From assembly GCA_946529215.1 (NCBI GenBank), contig CAMMZC010000007.1:24882-88881 (forward strand): a stretch of 64,000 nt of DNA. The letters run 5' to 3'. Source of the stretch: an uncultured Clostridia bacterium. GTDB taxonomy: Bacteria; Bacillota; Clostridia; TANB77; CAG-508. Under the pieces are notes generated by a model, which was not told the origin of the DNA, did no database searches, and saw only the letters and a program-made list of their open reading frames with translations. This document shows, one piece after another, positions 52,893-60,652 of this stretch (the first letter of the stretch is position 1; each line of letters begins with the position of its first letter). Position numbers and translations under genes: made by a program.

Positions 52893-53993
52893 ATGTTGAG
52901 TGAAAATACATATTGGACAAGTATTACCAAAAAAGCATTTTATATTGCAATCAGCATTATTTCTATAATTGCAGCTATTAAACTTGCTATGTTTTATATG
53001 CCATTTTTAGTAGCATTTGTAATATCTTTAATGATGGAACCTGCTATAAAAAAGTTAATGGAAAAATTTAAAATTTCAAGAAGAGTAAGTTCTATAATAA
53101 TGTTTATAATAGTATTTGGAACCATTTTAGGACTTCTTGTATGGGGAATCGCAACAATAGTCTCAGAAGCAAGTAATCTTTTGTCAGGTTTTAATGAGTA
53201 TTATGAAAAAATTAATAATCAAATTCAAAATTTAATAAAAAGCATAAACTTTGAAAAATTAAATATATCAAACCAATTAACACAAATATTTCAAGATACA
53301 ATTTCATCTTTAGTACAAAGATTATCTATATATTTGCAAAGTTTTTTAACACAACTTATAAAATTTGTAACATCAATTCCAACAATTGCAATATATTTTG
53401 CAGTGACTATTTTAGCTTTATACTTTATATGTACAGACAAAATTTATATGATAGATGAACTTGAACATCATTTGCCTGAAAAATGGGTAAAAGAAATAGC
53501 TATACATTTAAAACAACTAACAAAAACTTTAGGAGGATATTTAAAAGCACAAGCAACCTTAATTCTAATTTCTTTTACAATTTCTTTAGTAGGATTATAT
53601 ATAATGTCTTTTGCAGGGCTAAATGTAGGATTTCCATTACTAATTGCACTTGGAATTGGATTTGTGGATGCGCTTCCAATTTTAGGCTCAGGAGCTGTAA
53701 TGATTCCATGGGCAATTATTTCAGGATTAAATGGTGACATAACACTTGGAATATCAATTATTGTTCTACTAATTATAATGAGTTTTACAAGACAATTTAT
53801 AGAACCCAAAATTGTTAGTGGAAATATAGGAATACACCCTATTTTTACAATAATTGCAATGTATACAGGTTTTAAACTTATAGGAGTTTTAGGTATGTTT
53901 GTAGGTCCTATACTTTTAATTATTTTAAAAAATGTATTTAGCGATTTTATAGACAACGGTATTTTGAAATCTATTTTTGGAACAGAAAGCTAA
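52893..53993 (+). CDS. AI-2E/PerM family permease (YtvI-like)
   Basis: 366 residues, about eight membrane helices. Features typical of the family: IAIYFAVTILALYFICTDK in the middle, LGGYLKAQATLILISF, VGLYIMSFAGLNVGFPLLI, ALPILGSGAVMIPWAI and FIEPKIVSGNIGIHPIFTII. In Firmicutes several members (YtvI) are made during sporulation; others export sodium or peptides. Which applies here cannot be read from sequence. The start is the ATG after GAGGAG in a hairpin. Confidence 0.88.
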   Translation: MLSENTYWTSITKKAFYIAISIISIIAAIKLAMFYMPFLVAFVISLMMEPAIKKLMEKFKISRRVSSIIMFIIVFGTILGLLVWGIATIVSEASNLLSGFNEYYEKINNQIQNLIKSINFEKLNISNQLTQIFQDTISSLVQRLSIYLQSFLTQLIKFVTSIPTIAIYFAVTILALYFICTDKIYMIDELEHHLPEKWVKEIAIHLKQLTKTLGGYLKAQATLILISFTISLVGLYIMSFAGLNVGFPLLIALGIGFVDALPILGSGAVMIPWAIISGLNGDITLGISIIVLLIIMSFTRQFIEPKIVSGNIGIHPIFTIIAMYTGFKLIGVLGMFVGPILLIILKNVFSDFIDNGILKSIFGTES

Positions 53994-54029
53994 AGGTTAC
54001 TTTTGGGGACGGAGGAAAAAAGTAACCTT
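53993..54029. repeat. GGGGACGGAGG hairpin repeat, copy 2
   Basis: Best-preserved copy: AAGGTTACTTTT (53993-54004), loop GGGGACGGAGG plus two A, then the exact complement AAAAGTAACCTT (54018-54029). It begins at the last base of the permease stop codon and ends 6 bp before the end of the convergent OB-fold gene. Confidence 0.85.
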
Positions 54030-54034
54030 AGAAC

Positions 54035-54571
54035 TTAAAACATACTTGTCGTCGGTATATATGTTTTATCTGGAGGGTTTACAAAAATATTTGCAGGTTT
54101 ATCAGTTTCTTTAATTGTAACAACATCAAGAACTGCAAGTTCATCTGTAAACTTTCCTTTTTTTATTGTTCCAACAACTTCAACCCAAGTGCCATCTACA
54201 AATTTAGGTGCTTCTTTGCTTTCACACAAAAAACCAACAATTATAGAATTTGAGCTTTCGTTAAACCTCATATCACGAGCTACAACAAACTCTGTTTCGT
54301 CAAAATCTATTAGCCTATAAACATATCCTGTAACACGTACTTTTTTACCTATATATGAATCAATATTTTCATTTGCAGATTTTAAAATATTTGTATAATT
54401 TGTTTCATTTAAATCTATAATTTCATTTTTTTTGAAATCGCAAGCAGAATTTGGCTTTATGAAAATAACATACACGCTATATAGAATTATAAATACAATA
54501 ATTAATATTGATACACCTATAAAAGCCCTTGTAACAGCATTTTTATTTAATTTTAAATTATAAATAAACAT
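54035..54571 (-). CDS. Membrane-anchored OB-fold protein related to TIGR03943/DUF1980
   Basis: 178 residues. One N-terminal membrane anchor (about 17-41), then an OB-like region (about 70-150): IDSYIGKKVRVTGYVYRL, EFVVARDMRFNESS, IVGFLCESKEAP, GTWVEVVGTIKKG. This is the arrangement of the C-terminal half of YcgQ-type proteins that pair with YcgR-type permeases, here without the permease and with Asn-Glu-Ser in place of the usual Cys-Cys. Function unknown. Faces away from the M23 gene across about 75 bp. Confidence 0.7.
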   Translation of the reverse strand: MFIYNLKLNKNAVTRAFIGVSILIIVFIILYSVYVIFIKPNSACDFKKNEIIDLNETNYTNILKSANENIDSYIGKKVRVTGYVYRLIDFDETEFVVARDMRFNESSNSIIVGFLCESKEAPKFVDGTWVEVVGTIKKGKFTDELAVLDVVTIKETDKPANIFVNPPDKTYIPTTSMF

Positions 54572-54644
54572 AAAAAATTACATTCCCTTCAATAAAAAAT
54601 TACTCATTAAAATCTATGTAGAAACTCGAAAAAAAGAACAAAAT

Positions 54645-54673
54645 TTGCATTTTTTAAAAATATGTGGTATAAT
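54645..54673 (+). promoter_or_regulatory. Sigma-A promoter of the M23 peptidase gene
   Basis: TTGCAT at 54645-54650, 17-nt spacer, TATAAT at 54668-54673. It covers the first in-frame start of the downstream ORF, which therefore must begin later. Confidence 0.8.
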
Positions 54674-54710
54674 AGTTGATGTCGCGTGTAAAAATAGTAG
54701 TAAAAGGAGA

Positions 54711-55706
54711 GTGTATAATATTTTAAAACTAAAATCAAAATTTAAAACAGTTACAAAAGAAACAGCAAGAGTTTTAAAGATAATGATATTAGGTTTTATA
54801 TTAATAATCGCGATAATAGGAATAAAATATAAACCAGTATATGAAGTAAAAATTGCAGATAAGACATTAGGATATATACAAAATGAAACTGCATTTAAAA
54901 CACTAATAGATGGACAAATTATTAACAAAGAAGTAAAAAATGTGGATAATATTTCACTTGCAAATGAGCCACAGTATGAAATGAAATTAGTACAAAGAAC
55001 TCAAGATACAAACGAAGAAGAAATTATTGCCAAGCTAGATGAAGAAAAAGTTATAACATACAAATTTTATGCTGTAAATGTAAATGGAAAAAACAAAGCT
55101 TATGTAGATACTATAGAAGAGGCGGAAGAAGTTGTTGCAAAAATAAAAAAAGAGCATAAAAAAGATGACATTAAATTAGACATCGTTGTAAATGAAAAGT
55201 ATACTCAAAAATTAGATGAGGTTAAAACTGACAAAATTGAAGTTGCAGAAAAATCTGTAGAAAAAGAAATTGAGCATCTTTTAGATGAAAAAGAAGCTAA
55301 AGAAGCAATAGCAGTTATAGAAGGAATTAATGTATCTGTACTTCCAGTTTCAGGAAGAATTTCTTCAAGATTTGGAGTTTCAAGTTCTATAAGATCTGGA
55401 GCACATACAGGATTAGATATTGCTTGTTCAGCAGGAACAGCAATTAAGGTTGTAGCAAAAGGAACAGTTGTATTTGCTCAAAACAATGGCCCTTATGGAA
55501 ATTTAGTTAAAGTAGACCACGGAAATGGTGTAGAAACTTGGTATGCACATTGTAGCAAGATTTATGCAAAAGTTGGAGACAAGGTCAAATCAGGAGATGT
55601 AATTGCAGCAGTTGGATCAACAGGAAATTCTACAGGACCTCATTTACATTTAGAAATCAGGATAAAAGGTGTGGCTATAAACCCACAAAAATATTTATAT
55701 AAGTAA
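54711..55706 (+). CDS. M23 family metallopeptidase, membrane anchored
   Basis: About 331 residues. The ORF opens at 54645, but that base is the -35 box, so the start must be a non-ATG codon near AAAAGGAG (54702-54709): GTG 54711 is very close, ATT 54720 is better spaced. One anchor helix (about 24-42 from GTG), a long helical region with G5-like/coiled character (to about 210) and a C-terminal LytM domain: GRISSRFGVSSS, AHTGLDIACSAGT (His, Asp zinc ligands), HGNGVETWYAHCSKI and GPHLHLEIRIKG (HxH). Cuts peptidoglycan peptide bridges. Confidence 0.88.
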   Translation: MYNILKLKSKFKTVTKETARVLKIMILGFILIIAIIGIKYKPVYEVKIADKTLGYIQNETAFKTLIDGQIINKEVKNVDNISLANEPQYEMKLVQRTQDTNEEEIIAKLDEEKVITYKFYAVNVNGKNKAYVDTIEEAEEVVAKIKKEHKKDDIKLDIVVNEKYTQKLDEVKTDKIEVAEKSVEKEIEHLLDEKEAKEAIAVIEGINVSVLPVSGRISSRFGVSSSIRSGAHTGLDIACSAGTAIKVVAKGTVVFAQNNGPYGNLVKVDHGNGVETWYAHCSKIYAKVGDKVKSGDVIAAVGSTGNSTGPHLHLEIRIKGVAINPQKYLYK

Positions 55707-55800
55707 TTTTTAAAGAAGCACTATATGAATAGATTTTCATAAAGTTGCTTCTTTCTTGTTGTGTTAAAAAATATTTACAATTTAAAATAGAATGTTTAGC

Positions 55801-55828
55801 TTGATTTTCTTGAAATATATGATATAAT
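55801..55828 (+). promoter_or_regulatory. Sigma-A promoter of prfB
   Basis: TTGATT at 55801-55806, 16-nt spacer, TATAAT at 55823-55828; 30 bp before the ATG. Confidence 0.65.
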
Positions 55829-55857
55829 AGCAATATCAAAAAGGAAGTGAAAAAATT

Positions 55858-56959
55858 ATGGATTTTGAAGAGACAAAAAAAGTCTTATATGAAAACGAAA
55901 ACAAATTAAAAAGTTTAGGTGATTCACTTTGACATACCCAAACTTGAATTAGAGCTAAAAGAGTTAGAAGAAAAAACTATGAAAGATGGCTTTTGGAATG
56001 ACCAAAAAAACAGTAACAAAATTTTAGCAGAAATAAAACATAGAAAAAGCAAAGTTATAAAATATAGAGAGCTTTCAAGAGAAATAGAAAATATAAAAGA
56101 GTTTATAGAACTAGCAGAAGTAGAACAAGACGAGTCTTTAGAAAGTGAAATTGCTACCAATACAAAACGAATTGAAAAAGAAATAGAAAAATTCGAATTG
56201 CAAACTTTATTATCAGGAAAATATGATTCAAATAATGCGATACTAACTCTTCATCCAGGAGCAGGTGGAACAGAATCTCAAGATTGGGCAGAAATGCTTT
56301 ATAGAATGTATTCAAGATGGGCAAACAAAAATGGATATGAGGTAAAAGAATTAGACTATTTAGAAGGTGATGAAGCAGGAATAAAAAGCGTAACATTTGA
56401 GGTAAATGGAGAAAATGCCTATGGCTATTTAAAAGGAGAAATGGGAGTACATAGATTAGTTAGAATTTCGCCTTTTGATAGTGGAGGAAGAAGACATACT
56501 TCATTTGCTTCATTAGAAGTTATTCCAGAAATTGAAGATGATGTAGATTTATACATAAATCCAGACGATATAAAAATGGATGTATATAGGGCTTCAGGTG
56601 CAGGAGGACAACACATAAACAAAACATCTTCTGCAGTAAGGCTTACACATATTCCTACAGGAATAATAACTGCTTGCCAAACACAGCGTTCACAAGTTCA
56701 GAACAGAGAATATGCAATGCAAATGTTAAAATCTAAATTGCTAGATTTAAAAGAAAGAGAAAACAAAGAAACAATAGAAGAACTAAAAGGTGTTCAAAGA
56801 GATATAGCTTGGGGAAGCCAAATCCGTTCTTATGTTTTTTGCCCATACACGATGGTAAAAGACCATAGAACAAATTTCGAAACTGGAAATATTGAGGCTG
56901 TAATGAATGGCGAGATTGATGGGTTTATTGAGGCTTATTTGAAGAGTAATATAAAATAA
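55858..56959 (+). CDS. prfB: Peptide chain release factor 2 with programmed +1 frameshift
   Basis: Recognises UGA and UAA stops. Translation starts at ATG 55858 (AAAAAGGAAGTG site), reads 24 codons and meets an in-frame TGA at 55930 in the slip sequence CTT-TGA-C; the ribosome slips +1 on CTT and continues with GAC at 55931. An internal SD-like AGGTGA precedes the slip by 4 nt. Downstream frame: SPFDSGGRRHTS (SPF tripeptide that reads UGA) and SGAGGQHINKTSS (GGQ hydrolysis loop). About 366 residues in all. RF2 level thus autoregulates its own frameshift. Confidence 0.97.
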
Positions 56960-56976
56960 TTATTGGAGAATAATTT

Positions 56977-57066
56977 ATGAAAATATATGTAGGACATTTT
57001 TATTTGTTATGAAAATGAAAAAGATTTAATTAATAGAATTACACAATATTTAAAAACGAAAATATA
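56977..57066 (+). pseudogene. Possible short decayed ORF before lysC
   Basis: ATG at 56977 behind TTGGAGAAT reads MKIYVGHFYLL then TGA. Another frame over the same stretch continues IFICYENEKDLINRITQYLK before stopping at about 57066. It reads like one short gene broken by a frameshift, but is too short to be sure. Confidence 0.2.
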
Positions 57067-57127
57067 ATAAAAATAGGAATATTTATAATTAAATAATCCT
57101 TTGAAATTAAAAAAGAAGGTGCCAAAA

Positions 57128-58312
57128 ATGGACACAGTAGTATTAAAATTTGGAGGTAGTTCAGTTGCAGATAATATAAAATTAAATTTAGTAGCTGATA
57201 AAATAAAAGAGTTTTATAACAATAACCAAAGAGTTGTTGCAGTTGTTTCTGCACAAGGAAAAACAACAGATAATCTTATAAAAGAAGCTTCAACACTTTC
57301 AAATATGCCAAATGAAAGAGAAATGGATGTGCTTTTAAGCACAGGAGAGCAAGTTTCTATGGCAAAGCTAAGTATTTTGCTAAATAGAGATAATATACCT
57401 ACAATTTCTTTAACAGGATGGCAAGCAGGAATAAAAACAAACAACACAAACCAAGATGCAATAATAGAAGATATAGATACTAAAAGAATCGAGCAGGAAT
57501 TAAATGAAGGCAAAGTAGTTATAGTTGCAGGCTTTCAAGGAATAAACGAAAAAGGAGATATTACAACTCTAGGGCGTGGAGGTTCAGATACAACAGCTGT
57601 TGCAATTGCTGCAAAAATAAAAGCTGACCATTGCTATATTTTTTCAGATGTTGATGGAGTTTACACAACAGATCCAAATCAAGTAACTATAGCAAAAAAG
57701 ATAGATTCTCTTTCATATCAAGAAATGTTAGATATTGCAGATGAAGGAGCAAAAGTTTTACACAACAGGTGTGTAGAAGTTGGTGAAAAGTTCGGTGTTC
57801 CAATAGTTGCAAAATCTACATTTAAAGAAGGCAATGGAACAGAAATCAACAATAAACCTGTAGAAGGAATTTTGATAAAAAATATAGTAAAAAATGATAA
57901 GCTAATATATGTGCATGGAATTTCAAAAAACTATAGCACTCAAAGTTTTAATAGTATTTATAATAAATTTGTTACAAATGAAATAGGTGTTAAAAATTTA
58001 ATAAATAATAGTGACAAAAATTTAGACATATCTTTTACTATTTCAAAAGATAAGTTTAGCAAATTTACAAATTTACTAGAAATAGAATTGCAAAACTTAG
58101 AGTGCACATACAAAGACATTACTAGAATTTCTATAATCGGAAATGGAATTATGAGCAATAACTCAGTTTTAAAAAATGTTATGAATGTTTTAGATGAAGA
58201 AAAAGCTGAAGTTTTGAGTATGGAAGTAGCTGAATCTAAGATTTCTATAATGTTTAAAGAGATAATATCTAATGAGATTTTGCAAAAACTGCATGAAGAG
58301 TTAATTAAGTAA
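57128..58312 (+). CDS. lysC: Aspartate kinase
   Basis: 394 residues from ATG 57128 behind GAAGGTG; a TTG at 57101 lacks a site. Phosphorylates aspartate, the entry to lysine/DAP and threonine synthesis. Kinase domain: VVLKFGGSSVADN at the N-terminus, STGEQVSMAKLS, LTGWQAGIKT, TTLGRGGSDTTAVAIAAKI and FSDVDGVYTTDP. The C-terminal about 125 residues form two ACT domains for feedback control (ISIIGNGIMSNNSVLKNVM). No lysine riboswitch is visible upstream. Stands alone. Confidence 0.95.
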   Translation: MDTVVLKFGGSSVADNIKLNLVADKIKEFYNNNQRVVAVVSAQGKTTDNLIKEASTLSNMPNEREMDVLLSTGEQVSMAKLSILLNRDNIPTISLTGWQAGIKTNNTNQDAIIEDIDTKRIEQELNEGKVVIVAGFQGINEKGDITTLGRGGSDTTAVAIAAKIKADHCYIFSDVDGVYTTDPNQVTIAKKIDSLSYQEMLDIADEGAKVLHNRCVEVGEKFGVPIVAKSTFKEGNGTEINNKPVEGILIKNIVKNDKLIYVHGISKNYSTQSFNSIYNKFVTNEIGVKNLINNSDKNLDISFTISKDKFSKFTNLLEIELQNLECTYKDITRISIIGNGIMSNNSVLKNVMNVLDEEKAEVLSMEVAESKISIMFKEIISNEILQKLHEELIK

Positions 58313-58400
58313 AAACTATATATGAAGTAATAAAAGATCGATGTGCTTAAAAAAGTCGAATTTTGTCAAAAAGTTTTTTGGAAAAATTACAAAAAAAATA

Positions 58401-58428
58401 TTACATTTTTTTAAAAATGATATATAAT
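58401..58428 (+). promoter_or_regulatory. Promoter for candidate small RNA
   Basis: TTACAT at 58401-58406, 16-nt spacer, TATAAT at 58423-58428; predicted start near 58435. Confidence 0.45.
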
Positions 58429-58434
58429 ATATAT

Positions 58435-58502
58435 AAATAAAACTTTGGCATAAATATCGGGAATTAGAAAAGAGGTTGTGTAGCACCACAACCTCTTTTT
58501 TT
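58435..58502 (+). ncRNA. Candidate small RNA ending in strong terminator
   Basis: About 68 nt from the predicted start to the end of a GC-rich terminator: AGAGGTTGTG (58471-58480) pairs with CACAACCTCT (58487-58496) and is followed by a run of T. lysC ends 160 bp before the terminator, so it may instead be a distant lysC terminator. Confidence 0.35.
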
Positions 58503-58680
58503 ACTTAAGCCATTAAAAGAACAAGTCTATAATAGCTTTTATTCATACACACAATTCATAAAGTGATTTAAAAATGCTTATTAATTTATGTAGTACTTTC
58601 TTTTTTTGAAAAGTCTGTCGAAAGCTGTCGAACATGTAAAAAAATGTTAAAATATAGTTAAAAAGGATTTTTTAAAAAAC

Positions 58681-58709
58681 TTGAAAAAGATAATAGAGAA
58701 TGGTATAAT
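58681..58709 (+). promoter_or_regulatory. Sigma-A promoter of the hydrolase gene
   Basis: TTGAAA at 58681-58686, 17-nt spacer, TATAAT at 58704-58709; about 36 bp before the ATG. Confidence 0.75.
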
Positions 58710-58744
58710 AACTTTAAATTAGTAAGGAAGGGAATTTTAAGAAA

Positions 58745-59815
58745 ATGGCAAATATAAATGATTATTTAGATTGGAGAGGAGATATTCCAATAAATGATGA
58801 ATTTGGAATAAACGAAATAGACAATATGATTTTTGCAAGAATTTCATATTTGTTATTTGACAGAATTAAATTAGAAGATGAAGAAACAATAGAAGGTGTT
58901 TCAAATAAAATGAAAGACTTTAAAAATGAAGAATTTAATTATAACGGAGATAAAGAGCTAATAACAAAACTTGGAAAAAGCAAAAGATTTAAAGATTTAA
59001 TTGTTACAGACTATGTAAAAAATAACGACAAAGAAGCGGAAAGACAATTTGCAGCAATAACTATACATATTTCAAAAAATCTTATGTATTTATCTTTTGA
59101 AGGAACAGATGGCACAATTTTGGGTTGGAAAGAAGATTTTAATATGGCATTTATGAAACATGTGGCATCTCAAATTTCAGCAAAAGAATATTTAGAAAAA
59201 ATGTCAAATAAATACAAAGATAAAAAAATGATATTAGGTGGACACTCAAAAGGTGGAAATGTTGCAATTTATGCTGCTGTTACAGCTGGGCAAAATTTAC
59301 AACAAAGAATAAAAAAAGTGGTAAATTATGACGGACCAGGTTTTGATGAAGAATTTATAAAAAATATAGAAAACAAAGAAATATTAGACAAGGTGTATAC
59401 ATACATACCACAAGGTTCTGTAATAGGCAGAATTATGGAACATGGCGAAGGATATGAGGTAGTGCAAAGTGTTCAAAAAGGAATATATCAACATGATATA
59501 TATTCGTGGCAAGTTCTTGGAAAACAAATGATTAAATTAAAAGAAACTACAAAATCAAGTGAAGTAATGAATGAAACAATGAAAACATGGCTAAAAAATA
59601 CAACTGTAGAACAAAGAAGATTATTTTTTGATGCTATATTTGATATTTTTAATTCAACTTCAGCTTCAAAATTTTCAGAAATTTCAATTAGTTGGAAAAC
59701 AAATATGCCAAAATTATTCGAAGGCTACAAAGAATTATCAGAAGATGATAAAAAGAATATGACAGAAATGATAAAACTTTTTGGAAAATCATATTTAGCA
59801 AGTATAAGAGGGTAA
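58745..59815 (+). CDS. Mbeg1-like/DUF2974 alpha/beta hydrolase
   Basis: 356 residues. Lipase-like fold with nucleophile elbow LGGHSKGGNVAIYAA (GxSxG, Ser168), upstream oxyanion strand LSFEGTDGTILGWKEDFNMA, and VVNYDGPGFDEEF and YIPQGSVIGRIMEH, typical of DUF2974. The N-terminus (MANINDYLDWRGDIP) is the family start. Substrate unknown, perhaps a lipid or ester. AAGGAAGGG ribosome site. Followed by two very small genes on the same strand. Confidence 0.88.
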   Translation: MANINDYLDWRGDIPINDEFGINEIDNMIFARISYLLFDRIKLEDEETIEGVSNKMKDFKNEEFNYNGDKELITKLGKSKRFKDLIVTDYVKNNDKEAERQFAAITIHISKNLMYLSFEGTDGTILGWKEDFNMAFMKHVASQISAKEYLEKMSNKYKDKKMILGGHSKGGNVAIYAAVTAGQNLQQRIKKVVNYDGPGFDEEFIKNIENKEILDKVYTYIPQGSVIGRIMEHGEGYEVVQSVQKGIYQHDIYSWQVLGKQMIKLKETTKSSEVMNETMKTWLKNTTVEQRRLFFDAIFDIFNSTSASKFSEISISWKTNMPKLFEGYKELSEDDKKNMTEMIKLFGKSYLASIRG

Positions 59816-59871
59816 CATAAAACGACAATCTCTAATATAATATATAAAAAAAGAATATTGGAGGTAATGTT

Positions 59872-60024
59872 ATGTTTTTTAATGCACTCAAAAAAACAAT
59901 AGGCGTATGTTTTATAGGATTAGGACTTGGAATTTTACTTGTATTGTTACTTCCAATCGCTGGCTGGCTTTTTATAATAGGATTAGCAATTACTGCTGTT
60001 GGGCTTGCATGGCTTGTTTGTTAG
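59872..60024 (+). CDS. 50-residue hydrophobic membrane protein
   Basis: Starts MFFNALKKTIGVCFIGLG; two hydrophobic segments (about 10-27 and 30-49) separated by a Pro/Gly turn (LLPIAGW). Translation is supported by TTGGAGGT 6 nt before the ATG. 18 bp before the SpoVM-like gene on the same strand, so probably co-expressed in sporulation. No family recognised. Confidence 0.7.
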   Translation: MFFNALKKTIGVCFIGLGLGILLVLLLPIAGWLFIIGLAITAVGLAWLVC

Positions 60025-60042
60025 AAAGGGAGGTACATATAT

Positions 60043-60117
60043 ATGACTATAGTTGTAAAAAAAGTTCCTAAAGCACTAAGAGGGATTGTAAAATTTATAT
60101 TTGGAATAAAAGAGTAA
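60043..60117 (+). CDS. spoVM: Stage V sporulation protein M (SpoVM)-like micro-protein
   Basis: 24 residues, MTIVVKKVPKALRGIVKFIF plus GIKE. This matches the SpoVM pattern (short, amphipathic, K-hP-K-hL.GIV at positions 6-16), which in B. subtilis is 26 residues. SpoVM recognises forespore membrane curvature and anchors SpoIVA to start coat assembly. Strong AAAGGGAGG site 8 nt upstream. rpmB is the next gene, opposite strand, as in B. subtilis, which supports the call. The stop codon runs into hairpin repeat copy 3. Confidence 0.8.
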   Translation: MTIVVKKVPKALRGIVKFIFGIKE

Positions 60118-60152
60118 GATTCCTTTTGGGGACGGAGAAAAAAAGTAAACTT
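60116..60152. repeat. GGGGACGGAGG hairpin repeat, copy 3
   Basis: AAGATTCCTTTT, then GGGGACGGAG, then AAAAAAAGTAAACTT. Arms pair with two mismatches. It starts in the spoVM stop codon and lies between convergent genes, as do the other two copies. Confidence 0.8.
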
Positions 60153-60160
60153 AATTGCAA

Positions 60161-60226
60161 AAAAAAGAGAGCTTACCTATCGAGGCTGCTAATAAAGTAG
60201 CCTCCTTGTACAAAGCTCTTTTTTAA
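60161..60226. terminator. Branched terminator between spoVM and rpmB
   Basis: Outer stem AAGAGAGCTT/AAGCTCTTTT and inner stem GAGGCTGCT/AGTAGCCTC (one wobble), with T-runs on both strands. Serves rpmB and, in the other direction, spoVM. Confidence 0.85.
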
Positions 60227-60236
60227 AACGTTTTAA

Positions 60237-60437
60237 TTAAGAAACTCTTTTTACTTTTCCATTCTTTAAGCATTTAGCACAAACTTTGATTCTTTTAACT
60301 TCTCCATCAACTTCTGCTTTAACACTTCTTAAGTTTGGCTTCCAAGTACGAGTTGTTCTTTTACTTATATGTGAACGTGTAATACTAAGTTTATTTCCAT
60401 AAACAGGTTCTTTTTGACATATTGCGCATTTTGCCAT
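60237..60437 (-). CDS. rpmB: 50S ribosomal protein L28
   Basis: 66 residues from the ATG at 60437 (MAKCAICQKEPVYGNKLS), behind AGGAGGTG; a GTG at 60449 overlaps this site. L28 motif SHISKRTTRTWKPNLRSV and C-terminal VCAKCLKNGKV. The four Cys (CAIC, CAKC) make it the zinc-binding form. A 50S subunit protein near the E site region. Divergent from tig. Confidence 0.96.
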   Translation of the reverse strand: MAKCAICQKEPVYGNKLSITRSHISKRTTRTWKPNLRSVKAEVDGEVKRIKVCAKCLKNGKVKRVS

Positions 60438-60542
60438 AATTAATTGCACCTCCTAAATTTAAAAAATTTAACTGACTATTTAATAGTTTATCATAAATTT
60501 TCAAAAAATACAAGTAAAATTTGAAAAATATTTGAAAATTTG

Positions 60543-60570
60543 TTGCATTTTTCCAAAAATGTGATATAAT
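60543..60570 (+). promoter_or_regulatory. Sigma-A promoter of tig
   Basis: TTGCAT at 60543-60548, 16-nt spacer, TATAAT at 60565-60570. About 80-nt leader containing GTTGCGTCGCGTAAT, similar to the short GTCGCGT after the M23 gene promoter. Confidence 0.75.
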
Positions 60571-60652
60571 AAGGGAAGTTGCGTCGCGTAATATACATTA
60601 AAAATACAGATGTAATACGCATAAGTAAAGCAAAAAGAAAGGAAGATTTTAA

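Larger units (their letters stand above)
58313..58744. other. Gene-free stretch lysC to hydrolase gene (about 430 bp)
   Basis: No ORF worth supporting. It contains a promoter-terminator pair that frames a possible small RNA (58401-58502) and a second promoter (58681-58709) for the next gene. The stretch 58503-58680 shows nothing I can name. Confidence 0.6.

Noticed and set aside
57128..57160. Possible lysine riboswitch in front of lysC (or dapA, dapB)
   Set aside because: The upstream gaps are too short or lack any recognisable lysine-riboswitch helix pattern.
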